Shown: positions 9,850 to 18,524 of the stretch, in pieces
Position numbering within the stretch: the stretch's first letter is position 1
Layout: each line of letters opens with the position of its first letter
Origin: UBA2882 sp964619485
GTDB lineage: Bacteria > Bacillota > Clostridia > Lachnospirales > Lachnospiraceae
Reading direction: 5' to 3'
Length of the DNA stretch: 39,862 nucleotides
Assembly (NCBI GenBank): GCA_964619485.1
Contig: CAZUCI010000020.1
Coordinates: 1 to 39,862, forward strand
Notes under the pieces: generated by a model
Told to the model about the DNA's origin: nothing
The model's database searches: none
What the model saw: only the letters and a program-made list of their open reading frames with translations
Program-made: the position numbers and the translations under genes

Positions 9850-11160
9850 ATGAGAAAAGGAAATCCAGTGGCGCTTTTGCCTATCGGAGTGTTTCTAGTA
9901 CTGTATTTGGGATTGGGAATCTTATTTGAGTATGTGATGAAAATTCCAATGGGATTCTATAATATTCCAATTGTAATTGCTTTCCTGGCAGCTATTTTTG
10001 TAGCCTGCGTTCAGAATCCAAAATTGAAGTTTGATGATAAGCTGATGCTGATGGGACAGGGTGTTGGAGATAAAAACATCATTACCATGCTTTTGATTTT
10101 CCTGACAGCAGGAGCTTTTGTGGGTGTTGTTGGCAGAAGCAGTGCGGAGAGTGTTGCATATTTTATGCTTTCTATTATCCCTGCCAGATTTTCTGTGGCT
10201 GTTCTGTTTGTGGTAGCCTGTTTCGTATCAACAGCTATGGGAACCTCTGTTGGAACCATCACCTTAATTACCCCTATTGCAGTGGGAGTAGCCCAGGGCT
10301 CCGGCTTTAATATGCCGCTCTGCATCGCATCGGTCATGGGAGGCGCCATGTTTGGCGATAATCTTTCCTTCATCTCGGATACGACAATTGCGGCCTGTAA
10401 TGGACAGGGCTGCCAGATGAAGGATAAATTCAGAGAGAACTTTGGAATTGCACTGCCGGCCGCACTGGCTACACTGGTGCTGATTCTTGTTCTGTCCTTT
10501 AATACAGATTTAAATGGCGCTGTGACACAATCCTACAACCTGATTCAGATTATTCCCTATGTACTGGTATTGATTGGCGGAATCATCGGAGTAAATGTAT
10601 TTGTTGTCCTGTTAATTGGTATTGTTTCCGGAGCCATTATTATGCTTGCAACAGGAATGGTTGCACCAACGGATCTTCTCACCAGTATGGGAAGCGGTGC
10701 AGCGGGTATGTTTGAGACAAGTATGGTTGCCATTTTAGTAGCAGCGATGTGTGCACTGATTCGTGAATACGGTGGCTTTGATGCACTGCTGTATCTGATT
10801 CATAAGGTGTTTAAGGGCAGAAAGGGCGGACAGCTTGGTATGGGACTTCTGGTTGGAACCATGGATATTGCAACGGCCAATAACACCGTCGCTATTGTTA
10901 TGGCTAACCCGATTGCAGAACAGATGGCCAGGGAATATGATATCACCCCCAGAAAAACAGCTTCCATTCTGGATACCTTCTCCTGTATTTTTCAGGGAGT
11001 TATTCCCTATGGTGCACAGATGCTGGTGGCAATTTCGGCAGCAGCAGAGCTGGGCTTTGAGGTCTCCGCATTTGATGTTATTCCGAATTTGTTCTATCCG
11101 GGATTTCTGCTCATCAGCTCATTGATTTTTATTTTTGTTATTCCACAGAAGAAAAAATAG
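9850..11160 (+). CDS. NhaC-family Na+/H+ antiporter
   Basis: A 436-residue membrane protein with about 11-12 hydrophobic segments and the NhaC-type conserved stretches, including the STAMGTSVGTITLITPIA region and FGDNLSFISDTTIAA, where family members carry the ion-binding polar residues. NhaC proteins exchange Na+ (or organic acids or arginine) for H+ across the cytoplasmic membrane. The ribosome site is AAGGGAGA. A promoter precedes it and a MATE gene follows after 9 bp, so the two are likely co-transcribed and may share use of the sodium gradient. Confidence 0.88.
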   Translation: MRKGNPVALLPIGVFLVLYLGLGILFEYVMKIPMGFYNIPIVIAFLAAIFVACVQNPKLKFDDKLMLMGQGVGDKNIITMLLIFLTAGAFVGVVGRSSAESVAYFMLSIIPARFSVAVLFVVACFVSTAMGTSVGTITLITPIAVGVAQGSGFNMPLCIASVMGGAMFGDNLSFISDTTIAACNGQGCQMKDKFRENFGIALPAALATLVLILVLSFNTDLNGAVTQSYNLIQIIPYVLVLIGGIIGVNVFVVLLIGIVSGAIIMLATGMVAPTDLLTSMGSGAAGMFETSMVAILVAAMCALIREYGGFDALLYLIHKVFKGRKGGQLGMGLLVGTMDIATANNTVAIVMANPIAEQMAREYDITPRKTASILDTFSCIFQGVIPYGAQMLVAISAAAELGFEVSAFDVIPNLFYPGFLLISSLIFIFVIPQKKK

Positions 11161-11169
11161 AGGTTTGGC

Positions 11170-12519
11170 ATGGAGACATCCTTTGATACCGCAAATATCA
11201 AAAAGCTTGTTTTGCACCTGGGTATTCCTGCAATGCTTGCACAGCTTTTTAATATTTTATACAGTATTACCGATCGTATTTTTGTAGGTCATATTCCAGA
11301 GGCTGGGAAATTGGCTCTGGCAGGAATTGGTGTCTGCGCACCGGCACTTACGGTCATTACCGGATTTGCATCTCTTGTGGGAATTGGTGGTGTGGCGGTC
11401 ATGAGCATTTCCCTTGGAAAAAGGGAGGAAAAAAGGGCACAGGCAGCGGTCAATAACGCTTTTTTACTACTATGTATTCTGTCTGTATTATTGACAACAC
11501 TCTTTTATGCAGTGAAGCAGCCATTACTGTATCTGCTCGGATGCAGCGATGTGATGTATCCCTATGCTGCCGGCTATTACGAGATTTATGTGGCAGGAAC
11601 CTTTGCGGTGCTTTTAGGGAACGGCATGAACTACTTTATCCTGGGCCAGGGCTTCCCGAGACAGGGAATGATGGCTGTAGTCATAGGGGCAGTTTTGAAT
11701 ACGGTTCTTGATCCGGTCTTTATTTTCTTTTTTGGCATGGGTGTCAGAGGTGCAGCCATTGCCACAGTGGCAGCCCAGATTGGAAGCATGCTGTATGTTT
11801 TATTCTTTCTCGGTGGAAAAAATGCAGCCTTAAAAATTGGATTTGGGCAGTATTCTATTAAAATGTCTGGAAAGATAGCTTCTATTGGATGTATGTCCTT
11901 TTTGATTGTACTGCTGGATAACCTGGTGGTGATTTTGCTTAACATGATGCTTCGAAAATATGGCAAAGAAGCGCTTGGAGACCAGTATATTTCGGCAGCT
12001 GCAGTCGTGCAGAGTGTTATGGTAATTGCATATTTTCCAGCGAATGGACTCACCAGTGGCTGTGGCACTTTATATGGTTACCATTACGGAGCCGGAAACT
12101 ATAAAAAGCTGATGGAGGTATTCAGGTATGTTCTCTTAAGCTGCTTTGCCTATATGCTTGTGTGGACCCTGTTAGCCCAGAGCAACGCCCCTCTTTTTGC
12201 AGGGCTGTTTGTAAGAGATGAGGAAGGAATCGCGTTAGCGGCTTCTTTTATCAGGAAATACACGTTAGGACTTTTTGCAGTATCTGTTCAATACGCTTTT
12301 GTGGATGGACTGACAGCTATGGGAAAAGTGAAATATGCACTTCCCCTGTCATTGTTCAGAAAGCTGATCTATATCATAGCAATTTTAGGTTTGCCAATGG
12401 TAACCTCCCTGAAAAATATTTTCTGGGCCGGAACGATTTCCGACGTTGTTGGAGCAAGCTTTACACTGCTTGTATTTTTGCTGGTTATTCGTCCGAGGGT
12501 GAAGAAAGAATTAATATGA
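11170..12519 (+). CDS. MATE family efflux transporter
   Basis: A 449-residue protein with about 12 membrane segments. The MATE N-terminus is clear (LGIPAMLAQLFNILYSITDRIFVGHIP region), as is the second-half counterpart. It should export small organic cations using Na+ or H+. It starts 9 bp after the NhaC gene, behind GAGG, and its stop overlaps the next start in an ATGA. This tight packing argues for one operon with the antiporter and the small membrane protein. Substrate not predictable. Confidence 0.9.
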   Translation: METSFDTANIKKLVLHLGIPAMLAQLFNILYSITDRIFVGHIPEAGKLALAGIGVCAPALTVITGFASLVGIGGVAVMSISLGKREEKRAQAAVNNAFLLLCILSVLLTTLFYAVKQPLLYLLGCSDVMYPYAAGYYEIYVAGTFAVLLGNGMNYFILGQGFPRQGMMAVVIGAVLNTVLDPVFIFFFGMGVRGAAIATVAAQIGSMLYVLFFLGGKNAALKIGFGQYSIKMSGKIASIGCMSFLIVLLDNLVVILLNMMLRKYGKEALGDQYISAAAVVQSVMVIAYFPANGLTSGCGTLYGYHYGAGNYKKLMEVFRYVLLSCFAYMLVWTLLAQSNAPLFAGLFVRDEEGIALAASFIRKYTLGLFAVSVQYAFVDGLTAMGKVKYALPLSLFRKLIYIIAILGLPMVTSLKNIFWAGTISDVVGASFTLLVFLLVIRPRVKKELI

Positions 12520-12974
12520 AAAGTAAAAAAAGCATTGTCAGTATTTTAATTGCATGGATGATTTTCATAGCCAGTATCAGTATTGTTTATAGTGACACTG
12601 CTTTATTAAAGGCGCACTTTTTGCAGACCTCGACCAGTCAGACATTTGATGCGGCAGCTGATGAGGATATGACCTCACAAAATCAGGGACAGGCTACAGG
12701 TGCGCTTTCTGATAATTTGGCTGTGATACGTCAGTTAATCAACACGGAGGAAGTATCTGTTGCAAGAGACGTGTCAATAATCTGCAGGGACAATGGCAGA
12801 ATTTCTGTAAGACAAAATGGCCCCTTATCAGGACTTTTGTTGTGGTTTACTACACTTCTTGGACTTCTTTTATGCTTTCTGCAGGGGGATGGTCCTGCCT
12901 TAAATCAGGCAGTCTTTAATCATATCGCGATTGTTCGTTTTATTCACAAAAAGGATGGAAAAAAATACATATAA
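12516..12974 (+). CDS. Small membrane-anchored protein of unknown function
   Basis: 152 residues with an N-terminal hydrophobic segment (about 8-26, signal anchor-like) and a second at about 105-123; the 75-residue part between them is polar and probably extracytoplasmic. It starts within the MATE stop (ATGA overlap), so it is translationally coupled to the transporter. I recognise no family. A helper of the transporter or an envelope protein is possible, but only the context supports that. Confidence 0.65.
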   Translation: MKSKKSIVSILIAWMIFIASISIVYSDTALLKAHFLQTSTSQTFDAAADEDMTSQNQGQATGALSDNLAVIRQLINTEEVSVARDVSIICRDNGRISVRQNGPLSGLLLWFTTLLGLLLCFLQGDGPALNQAVFNHIAIVRFIHKKDGKKYI

Positions 12975-13020
12975 TTCTCTTTTGCTGACAGGTTGATTCA
13001 ATAAAAAAGGAGAATAGAAT

Positions 13021-13146
13021 ATGGCAGGTAATATTTTAGTTGGAGTATTAGTAGCAGCATCTTTGGCTGCAGGAATCTGGTGTCGCTGGTATGAGAGCAG
13101 AGGACCGGAAGAAAAATCCAAAAAAGAAAAGGATGAAAATCAGTAG
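13021..13146 (+). CDS. 41-residue single-pass membrane protein
   Basis: A short gene with a strong ribosome site (AAAGGAGAATAGAAT) before its ATG. The product has one transmembrane helix (residues about 4-20, small and hydrophobic) and then a strongly charged tail rich in Lys and Glu that ends in NQ. It looks like the small single-pass proteins that accompany membrane complexes. FeoB-associated proteins have a similar layout but carry a cysteine cluster, which is absent here. Function unknown; the ribosome site and codon structure make it likely to be real. Confidence 0.6.
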   Translation: MAGNILVGVLVAASLAAGIWCRWYESRGPEEKSKKEKDENQ

Positions 13147-13247
13147 AATTTTCACTTTTGTAGGAAAATTAGACAAAAAAAAGAAAAAAACTGCAAAAAA
13201 AGCAAACATATTTCACATATAATAGTGCGAAATGGACGAACAAATGA

Positions 13248-13290
13248 TATAATATAGCTACTAAATTACATTGCGGGAGAGGCAATGTAA
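13248..13290 (+). promoter_or_regulatory. ppdK promoter -10 box and leader inverted repeat
   Basis: TATAAT at 13248-13253 (a second at 13218-13223) lies upstream of ppdK; no good -35 box is seen. Just downstream TTACATTGC (13266-13274) and GCAATGTAA (13282-13290) form a perfect 9-bp inverted repeat around GGGAGAG. It falls where the 5' leader or an operator would be, ahead of the ribosome site AAGGAGGA. Confidence 0.5.
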
Positions 13291-13315
13291 CAAAACGATT
13301 TAAGGAGGACCACGA

Positions 13316-15943
13316 ATGTCAAAATGGGTGTACTTATTTGAGGAAGGAAACGCTGATATGCGTAATCTCTTAGGAGGAAAAGGAGCAAACCTGGCAGAGA
13401 TGACCAATTTGGGACTGCCAATTCCTCAAGGCTTTACTGTTACAACAGAGGCGTGTACAGATTACTACCGAAATGGAAAGAGTATTTCTGATGAGGTCAA
13501 AAAACAGATTTTTGATGCACTTTCATTGCTGGAGAAGAAGCAGGGAAAGACCTTTGGAGATAACAGCAATCCGCTTCTGGTTTCTGTCCGTTCCGGAGCA
13601 AGAGCGTCAATGCCCGGTATGATGGATACGATTCTAAATCTTGGTTTAAATGATGTGGCTGTGGAAGGGTTCGCAGCAAAGACCGGAAATCCAAGGTTTG
13701 CCTATGATTCCTACCGACGCTTTATTCAGATGTTTTCTGATGTTGTAATGGAGGTACCCAAATCTCTTTTTGAGAGAGTATTGGATGAGATCAAGGCTGC
13801 AAAGGGTGTCAAATTTGACATGGATCTTACAGCGGATGATTTAAAGGAAGTTATTAACAGATTTAAGAAAATATACAGCGATAAAATGGGCGCAGATTTT
13901 CCACAGGACCCAAAGGTTCAGCTGATGGAAGCTGTAAAAGCAGTATTTCGCTCCTGGGATAATGAGAGAGCTATTATTTATCGTAGAATGAATGATATCC
14001 CCGGAGACTGGGGGACAGCAGTCAATGTGCAGGCTATGGTATTTGGAAATATGGGTGAAACCTCTGGAACCGGAGTTGCATTTACACGTAATCCTTCTAC
14101 AGGAGCAAAGGGTATTTATGGTGAATACCTGATTAATGCACAGGGCGAGGACGTTGTTGCCGGAATCAGAACACCACAGCCAATTACCAAACTGGAGCAG
14201 GATTTACCGGAATGCTACAGGGAGTTTATGGAAATTGCCATGAAGCTGGAAGATCATTACCGTGATATGCAGGATATGGAGTTTACCATCGAGGATGGAA
14301 AGCTGTTCTTCCTCCAGACCAGAAATGGAAAGAGAACCGCGCAGGCAGCAATTCAGATTGCCTGTGATCTGGTGGATGAAGGCATGATTACACCGAAGGA
14401 GGCAGTTGCCCGTATTGAGGCAAAATCACTGGATCAGCTGCTGCATCCTATGTTTAATCCGGACGCTTTAAAAAATGGAAAGGTAATTGGACAGGCTCTG
14501 CCGGCTTCTCCTGGTGCTGCTGCAGGTAAAGTATATTTCAGTGCACTGGATGCAAAAGCTGCTCATGAGGAGCGTGGAGAAAGAGTTGTTCTGGTTCGTC
14601 TGGAAACTTCGCCGGAAGATATTGAAGGAATGCACGCAGCAGAGGGAATCCTGACCGTTCGCGGTGGAATGACAAGCCATGCTGCAGTAGTTGCCCGTGG
14701 AATGGGAACTGCCTGCGTTTCCGGCTGTGGAGAAATTGCAATCAATGAGGAAGAAAAGGTATTTGAGCTTGGCGGGGAAGTAATACGCGAGGGAGATTAC
14801 ATTTCCTTAGATGGCTCCACTGGAAAAATCTATTTGGGCGATATTGAGACAATGGAAGCAAGTGTTTCCGGAAACTTTGGCCGTATTATGGAATGGGCAG
14901 ATGAATATCGTACCCTTCAGGTAAGAACCAATGCTGATACACCAGAGGATGCAGCCAACGCAGTAAAATATGGCGCAGAGGGAATTGGACTTTGCCGTAC
15001 AGAGCACATGTTCTTTAATCCGGACCGTATTCCAAAGATTCGCCAGATGATTCTGTCAAGAACGCTGGAGGAGAGAGAAAAAGCATTAAATGCACTGATT
15101 CCGTTCCAGAAGAGTGACTTTAAAGGTTTATATGAAGTAATGGAAGGCAGACCTGTAACTATTCGTTTCTTAGATCCACCACTTCATGAATTTGTTCCAA
15201 CCGATGAGGGTGATATCGATGATCTTGCAGTTGAAATGCTGATGAGTGCTGAACAGGTTCAGGAAATCTGTGATTCCCTGCATGAATTCAATCCTATGAT
15301 GGGACATCGTGGATGCCGTCTGGCAGTTACCTACCCTGAAATAGCCAAGATGCAGACCAGAGCCGTTATGGAGGCTGCCATTGAAGTTAAGGCTGAGAAG
15401 GGGTATGACATTATTCCTGAAATTATGATTCCTTTAGTTGGTGAAAAGAAAGAGTTAAAATTCGTCAAGGATGTGGTAGTGGAAGTCGCAGAGCAGGTTA
15501 AGAAGGAAAAAGGCTCAGATATTGAGTATCACATCGGTACCATGATTGAAATTCCTAGAGCAGCACTTTTAGCTGATGAAATAGCTGAGGAAGCAGAGTT
15601 CTTCTCATTTGGAACCAATGACCTGACTCAGATGACCTTTGGATTCTCCCGTGATGATGCAGGAAAATTCCTTGGCGACTACTATAAGAATAAGATTTAT
15701 GAATCTGATCCATTTGCCCGCCTTGATCAGAAGGGTGTTGGGCAGCTGGTTAAGATGGCAGCAGAGAAGGGTCGTGCCACAAGGCCGAACATCAAGCTCG
15801 GAATCTGTGGTGAGCATGGTGGAGATCCAAGCAGTATTGAATTCTGCCATAAGGTAGGACTGACCTATGTGTCCTGTTCTCCATTCCGTGTCCCAATCGC
15901 AAGACTGGCAGCAGCACAGGCAGCGATTGCTTCAGAAAAGTAA
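13316..15943 (+). CDS. ppdK: Pyruvate, phosphate dikinase
   Basis: An 875-residue full-length enzyme that interconverts pyruvate + ATP + Pi and PEP + AMP + PPi in the cytosol. In Clostridia it serves PPi-linked glycolysis and gluconeogenesis. Domains in order: N-terminal ATP-grasp (GGKGANLAEM, SVRSGARASMPGMMDT), swivelling phosphohistidine domain with catalytic His455 in GGMTSHAAVVARGMG, then the TIM-barrel PEP/pyruvate domain with GTNDLTQMTFGFSRDDAG and Cys831 in GICGEHGG. His455 and Cys831 match the catalytic numbering known for the Clostridium symbiosum enzyme. A strong ribosome site (AAGGAGGA) precedes the ATG, and it is a single-gene unit with its own terminator. Confidence 0.97.
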   Translation: MSKWVYLFEEGNADMRNLLGGKGANLAEMTNLGLPIPQGFTVTTEACTDYYRNGKSISDEVKKQIFDALSLLEKKQGKTFGDNSNPLLVSVRSGARASMPGMMDTILNLGLNDVAVEGFAAKTGNPRFAYDSYRRFIQMFSDVVMEVPKSLFERVLDEIKAAKGVKFDMDLTADDLKEVINRFKKIYSDKMGADFPQDPKVQLMEAVKAVFRSWDNERAIIYRRMNDIPGDWGTAVNVQAMVFGNMGETSGTGVAFTRNPSTGAKGIYGEYLINAQGEDVVAGIRTPQPITKLEQDLPECYREFMEIAMKLEDHYRDMQDMEFTIEDGKLFFLQTRNGKRTAQAAIQIACDLVDEGMITPKEAVARIEAKSLDQLLHPMFNPDALKNGKVIGQALPASPGAAAGKVYFSALDAKAAHEERGERVVLVRLETSPEDIEGMHAAEGILTVRGGMTSHAAVVARGMGTACVSGCGEIAINEEEKVFELGGEVIREGDYISLDGSTGKIYLGDIETMEASVSGNFGRIMEWADEYRTLQVRTNADTPEDAANAVKYGAEGIGLCRTEHMFFNPDRIPKIRQMILSRTLEEREKALNALIPFQKSDFKGLYEVMEGRPVTIRFLDPPLHEFVPTDEGDIDDLAVEMLMSAEQVQEICDSLHEFNPMMGHRGCRLAVTYPEIAKMQTRAVMEAAIEVKAEKGYDIIPEIMIPLVGEKKELKFVKDVVVEVAEQVKKEKGSDIEYHIGTMIEIPRAALLADEIAEEAEFFSFGTNDLTQMTFGFSRDDAGKFLGDYYKNKIYESDPFARLDQKGVGQLVKMAAEKGRATRPNIKLGICGEHGGDPSSIEFCHKVGLTYVSCSPFRVPIARLAAAQAAIASEK

Positions 15944-16025
15944 GATACTGACCAGAGGCAATCTGGAAAGCAGCATGCTGATTTAATTCAAGCGGGAAAA
16001 AATAATACTGACTTAATGTAATTTG

Positions 16026-16077
16026 CCCCATCAGGCAGAAACCTTATATTCCGGGTTTGTGGTCTGGTGGGGTTTTT
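16026..16077 (+). terminator. ppdK: ppdK rho-independent terminator
   Basis: CCCCATCAG (16026-16034) pairs with CTGGTGGGG (16064-16072), with an inner AAACC/GGTTT stem, followed by five T residues. It ends the ppdK transcript about 80 bp after the stop. Confidence 0.85.
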
Positions 16078-16136
16078 GCGTTGAAATCTGTCTGTTTTAC
16101 GCCATGCTAAGAAATATAACTGATGCGATTGGTGCG

Positions 16137-16414
16137 TTGGACAATTCTTCAGCTATACACAATAAGTTGTCCACGACAGTTTCAAAAAGCTCAATTTAGA
16201 GCACTATTTTGGCATTATTCCACACCCCTTGGACAACAGTGTCTTTCTAAGCCAACTCAGTTGTCCAGCTTTATAGAAAAGTCTGGACAACTGAAGCGGC
16301 TACGTCATGGTCCGTTGTCCAAGGCGAATTTTATACCCCGTGTTTTCGGGCTATTTGAGGCTTAAGGAAAATGCCTGTGGACAATTAGAGCCGGATATTG
16401 AACCAAAATGTCCA
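16137..16414. repeat. Non-coding cluster of eight TGTCCA/TGGACA words, one perfect 12-bp inverted repeat
   Basis: The word TTGTCCA or its complement occurs near 16137, 16167, 16229, 16261, 16284, 16315, 16378 and 16409, in both orientations, within 280 bp; one is expected about every 2 kb by chance. TCAGTTGTCCAG (16257-16268) and CTGGACAACTGA (16283-16294) form a perfect 12-bp stem with a 14-base loop. This 573-bp stretch between ppdK and the next gene holds no convincing gene. An 80-codon frame at 16123-16365 has no ribosome site and an unlikely composition. It could be a multi-site operator or a dispersed repeat element. Confidence 0.6.
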
Positions 16415-16433
16415 ATGCTTAGTTCGACACTGC

Positions 16434-16519
16434 AAACAGAAGCTTGAAAACAGAGGCCAGCTCAAAACAGAAGCCTGAAAACAGAAGCCTGAAAACAGAA
16501 GCCTGAAAACAGAAGCCTA
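16434..16519. repeat. 14-bp tandem array, about six copies
   Basis: The unit AAAACAGAAGCCTG is repeated at 16464, 16478, 16492 and 16506 (the last with a final A). Two degenerate copies precede it at 16434 and 16448. The array reaches into the stop codon of the minus-strand gene at 16517, so it forms that gene's 3' flank. Too short and unspaced to be a CRISPR array. Confidence 0.8.
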
Positions 16520-17293
16520 ACGAAAATAGGAATCAATAATTCCCTGAATCTGCGTGGAATCCAGAGGGGATTTTGAGGTTTCGTATGTCGTGATCAGATT
16601 GACAGATGGAATAATCCCATGATTTCCATATATTTTCAGTTTTTCATAGGTGTGGTCTCGGTAGGAAGCGTTATCCATCATGCCAAAATGCTCATAATAG
16701 AATAGTTCCTTTGTTTTGGGGTGCATGATTGTAAAATCAGGGAAAAGTGTGACATCGCCAAGAATCAGGGCACATTCATAACGAAATGGAATGTTTGAGG
16801 TAAGCAGGCAATTGAAAATGATTGCTTCGGATTTGGAACGAACACACTGACCGGAAAGCGTCTTATGAATCAGGTGTTCCGGGTGACTGGTATTGGTTTG
16901 ATAGGATTCATTCATCCAATCAACGATGTCTGAATTCATAGAGAGAAGTGTGGGCGAAAGAAGATTATAGTAGGGAGAAGTGGAATCCAGATAATTGGAA
17001 AGCATAGCCTGATTATCCTGTTCCAACGTTAAGAAGTCCTTTAGACAAGAATATTTTTGTCTGCAAAAATCAAGCTGCTCTGTAAAATATTTCCTTAATG
17101 CCAGCTGGCTTGCAAACTCCTGGTTGCTTTTGGGAATATACACTGGCTTTCGCCCATTGCTTAAAAACCACTTGACATATTTTTGATTGTGAACAATCAG
17201 CAGCTTGCCTGTGGGGAGAAATTTAAGCTTTTCCTCGAGCGCTTTGATTTGTAAAGAAAGAGTTTCAATGTGATGATTCATATTGTTTTGCAT
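16517..17293 (-). CDS. PD-(D/E)XK nuclease-like protein of unknown role
   Basis: 258 residues: an N-terminal coiled coil (about 5-30), a helical middle, and a C-terminal domain with a restriction-endonuclease-like pattern: Glu156 in RSKSEAIIF, Asp186 in FPDFTIM, and Glu201-His202 in FYYEHFG. The last replaces the usual E-X-K by E-H-F, so activity is uncertain. The ribosome site GGAGAA lies before the ATG. A promoter of its own faces leftwards, divergent from the J-domain gene. Such proteins sit in accessory regions of Lachnospiraceae genomes; nuclease or DNA-repair functions are possible but unproven. Confidence 0.6.
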   Translation of the reverse strand: MQNNMNHHIETLSLQIKALEEKLKFLPTGKLLIVHNQKYVKWFLSNGRKPVYIPKSNQEFASQLALRKYFTEQLDFCRQKYSCLKDFLTLEQDNQAMLSNYLDSTSPYYNLLSPTLLSMNSDIVDWMNESYQTNTSHPEHLIHKTLSGQCVRSKSEAIIFNCLLTSNIPFRYECALILGDVTLFPDFTIMHPKTKELFYYEHFGMMDNASYRDHTYEKLKIYGNHGIIPSVNLITTYETSKSPLDSTQIQGIIDSYFR

Positions 17294-17351
17294 GGGAAAT
17301 TCTCCGTTCGATGTGAAAATAGTTGTGATATGCTATAGAAATGTTAAAATT

Positions 17352-17380
17352 ACAATAGTGTAAAATTTTCTATTTGTCAA
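17352..17380 (-). promoter_or_regulatory. Putative promoter of the minus-strand PD-(D/E)XK-like gene
   Basis: On the minus strand TTGACA (17380-17375) and TATTGT (17357-17352) are 17 bp apart, about 60 bp upstream of the start at 17293. The -35 box is perfect. Confidence 0.6.
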
Positions 17381-17395
17381 TAATAGAACGCGTAG

Positions 17396-17440
17396 AATTA
17401 TCAATATAAAGGATAATTATCAATATAAAGGACAATTATT
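17396..17440 (+). repeat. 19-bp tandem duplication carrying the ribosome site of the J-domain gene
   Basis: AATTATCAATATAAAGGA plus one base occurs at 17396-17414 and again at 17415-17433. A third partial copy (AATTATT) runs up to the ATG at 17441. Each full copy contains AAAGG, and the second is correctly placed for the start codon. Copy number could alter translation. Confidence 0.8.
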
Positions 17441-18412
17441 ATGACCCTGGAACAGGCTAGAGCCATCCTGAACTTATTACCGGAGGATGACGAGCTTATT
17501 ATAAAAGCAAAATATAGAAAACTGATGCTGAAGCATCATCCGGATGCAGCTGGTTCAGATCACCCAGACCACATTCAGAGGGCACAGGAAATCAACGAAG
17601 CATACAGGCTGGCGAAAAAGCACATTGGAACCCGCACAAAAAAGAAGTATGTGTGGAAGGGAGAGCTCAATCCTAAGGCATATGCGAAACGCACTATTTA
17701 TATGCCTTACAGTGCTGATGTAGAAGTGAGAAATCTATTTCAAAAAATTACAAAGGGAAAATATTATTGGAATCCGGAAGAGGAAGAATTTCCATGTTTT
17801 ATGCAGAGTCTGAATCATGCATCTTTAGATATTTTGAACCAGGTGGAGATGCCTGACAGCTTGAGCGGGGATGAGTTGGGAAAAATTTGCTTTCCTTTTC
17901 AGGTAAAACTGATCAAATTGCTGGCGGAACAGTTTGTAAATCCATTAAGCAGCCTTGAACATATTCTGGATTGCGAGAAGAATAAAACAGATCTATGCGG
18001 TGAGGCTGCAAAAATATACAACCTTCAGGCATATCTTGGTGAAGTGGGAAATCAGGCAGTCCAGCGAAATATAGCCCTGCTAAAGGAAAAGGATCTGATT
18101 TTACCTAAGGCCTTACAGAACAATCGTGTGCTGGTAATGGACAAGCTTGGAAATAACCTGGGAAGCTTATCTTTCAAGGACGATGCGCTTTATTTCTGCC
18201 TGATTCCCTTATTTCGCGAAAAGCTTGCACAGGTAAAAATGTCAGTTGAAGAAGTGCAAAAAAAGAAAAAAGGACGTGCATTTCAATATCTGGCTAAAGT
18301 CAGGATGCTGGTTCGTATCCCGGAGAATGTGGTATATGTGGATAAGACGGAGCAGGCAAATGAATTGATTAAAGAAGTTTTAAGAGAATTTGAAAAAGAA
18401 AATGGTGTATAA
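17441..18412 (+). CDS. J-domain (DnaJ-like) protein of unknown role
   Basis: 323 residues. The N-terminal 60 form a J domain with the invariant HPD at 33-35 (KHHPDAAGSD) and the helix after it (QEINEAYRLAKK), so it should recruit and stimulate a DnaK-type Hsp70. The remaining 260 residues lack the Gly/Phe region, zinc finger and substrate domains of housekeeping DnaJ. They are helical and match nothing I know. Translation uses the duplicated AAAGGA site. It stands between a nuclease-like gene and a coiled-coil gene ahead of an Abi_2 gene, so a role in an accessory or defence function is possible. Confidence 0.75.
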   Translation: MTLEQARAILNLLPEDDELIIKAKYRKLMLKHHPDAAGSDHPDHIQRAQEINEAYRLAKKHIGTRTKKKYVWKGELNPKAYAKRTIYMPYSADVEVRNLFQKITKGKYYWNPEEEEFPCFMQSLNHASLDILNQVEMPDSLSGDELGKICFPFQVKLIKLLAEQFVNPLSSLEHILDCEKNKTDLCGEAAKIYNLQAYLGEVGNQAVQRNIALLKEKDLILPKALQNNRVLVMDKLGNNLGSLSFKDDALYFCLIPLFREKLAQVKMSVEEVQKKKKGRAFQYLAKVRMLVRIPENVVYVDKTEQANELIKEVLREFEKENGV

Positions 18413-18455
18413 ATTTAATTTATAAATTTATATATTAGAAAAATAATAAAATCTA

Positions 18456-18483
18456 TTGAAAATAAAAAATAATATGATATAGT
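18456..18483 (+). promoter_or_regulatory. Putative promoter of the VNTR coiled-coil gene
   Basis: TTGAAA (18456-18461) and TATAGT (18478-18483) are spaced by 16 bp in very AT-rich DNA, about 40 bp before the start at 18525. Confidence 0.55.
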
Positions 18484-18524
18484 CTGTTTAGAAAATGTAA
18501 AACAAGAAATCAAAGGGGAAATAT

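Noticed and set aside
12900..13121. Minus-strand frame overlapping two small genes
   Set aside because: No ribosome site; the plus strand has a well-placed AAAGGAG site and a membrane-protein pattern.
13147..13170. AATTTTC/GAAAATT inverted repeat after the 41-residue gene as terminator
   Set aside because: The stem is AT-only, with no T run on the plus strand; the A-run after it does not suit a plus-strand terminator.
16123..16365. 80-codon open frame in the ppdK downstream region
   Set aside because: No ribosome site, odd composition, and it is explained by the TGTCCA repeats and their flanks.
16434..16519. CRISPR-like array
   Set aside because: The 14-bp units are directly abutted with no spacers, and no cas genes are present.
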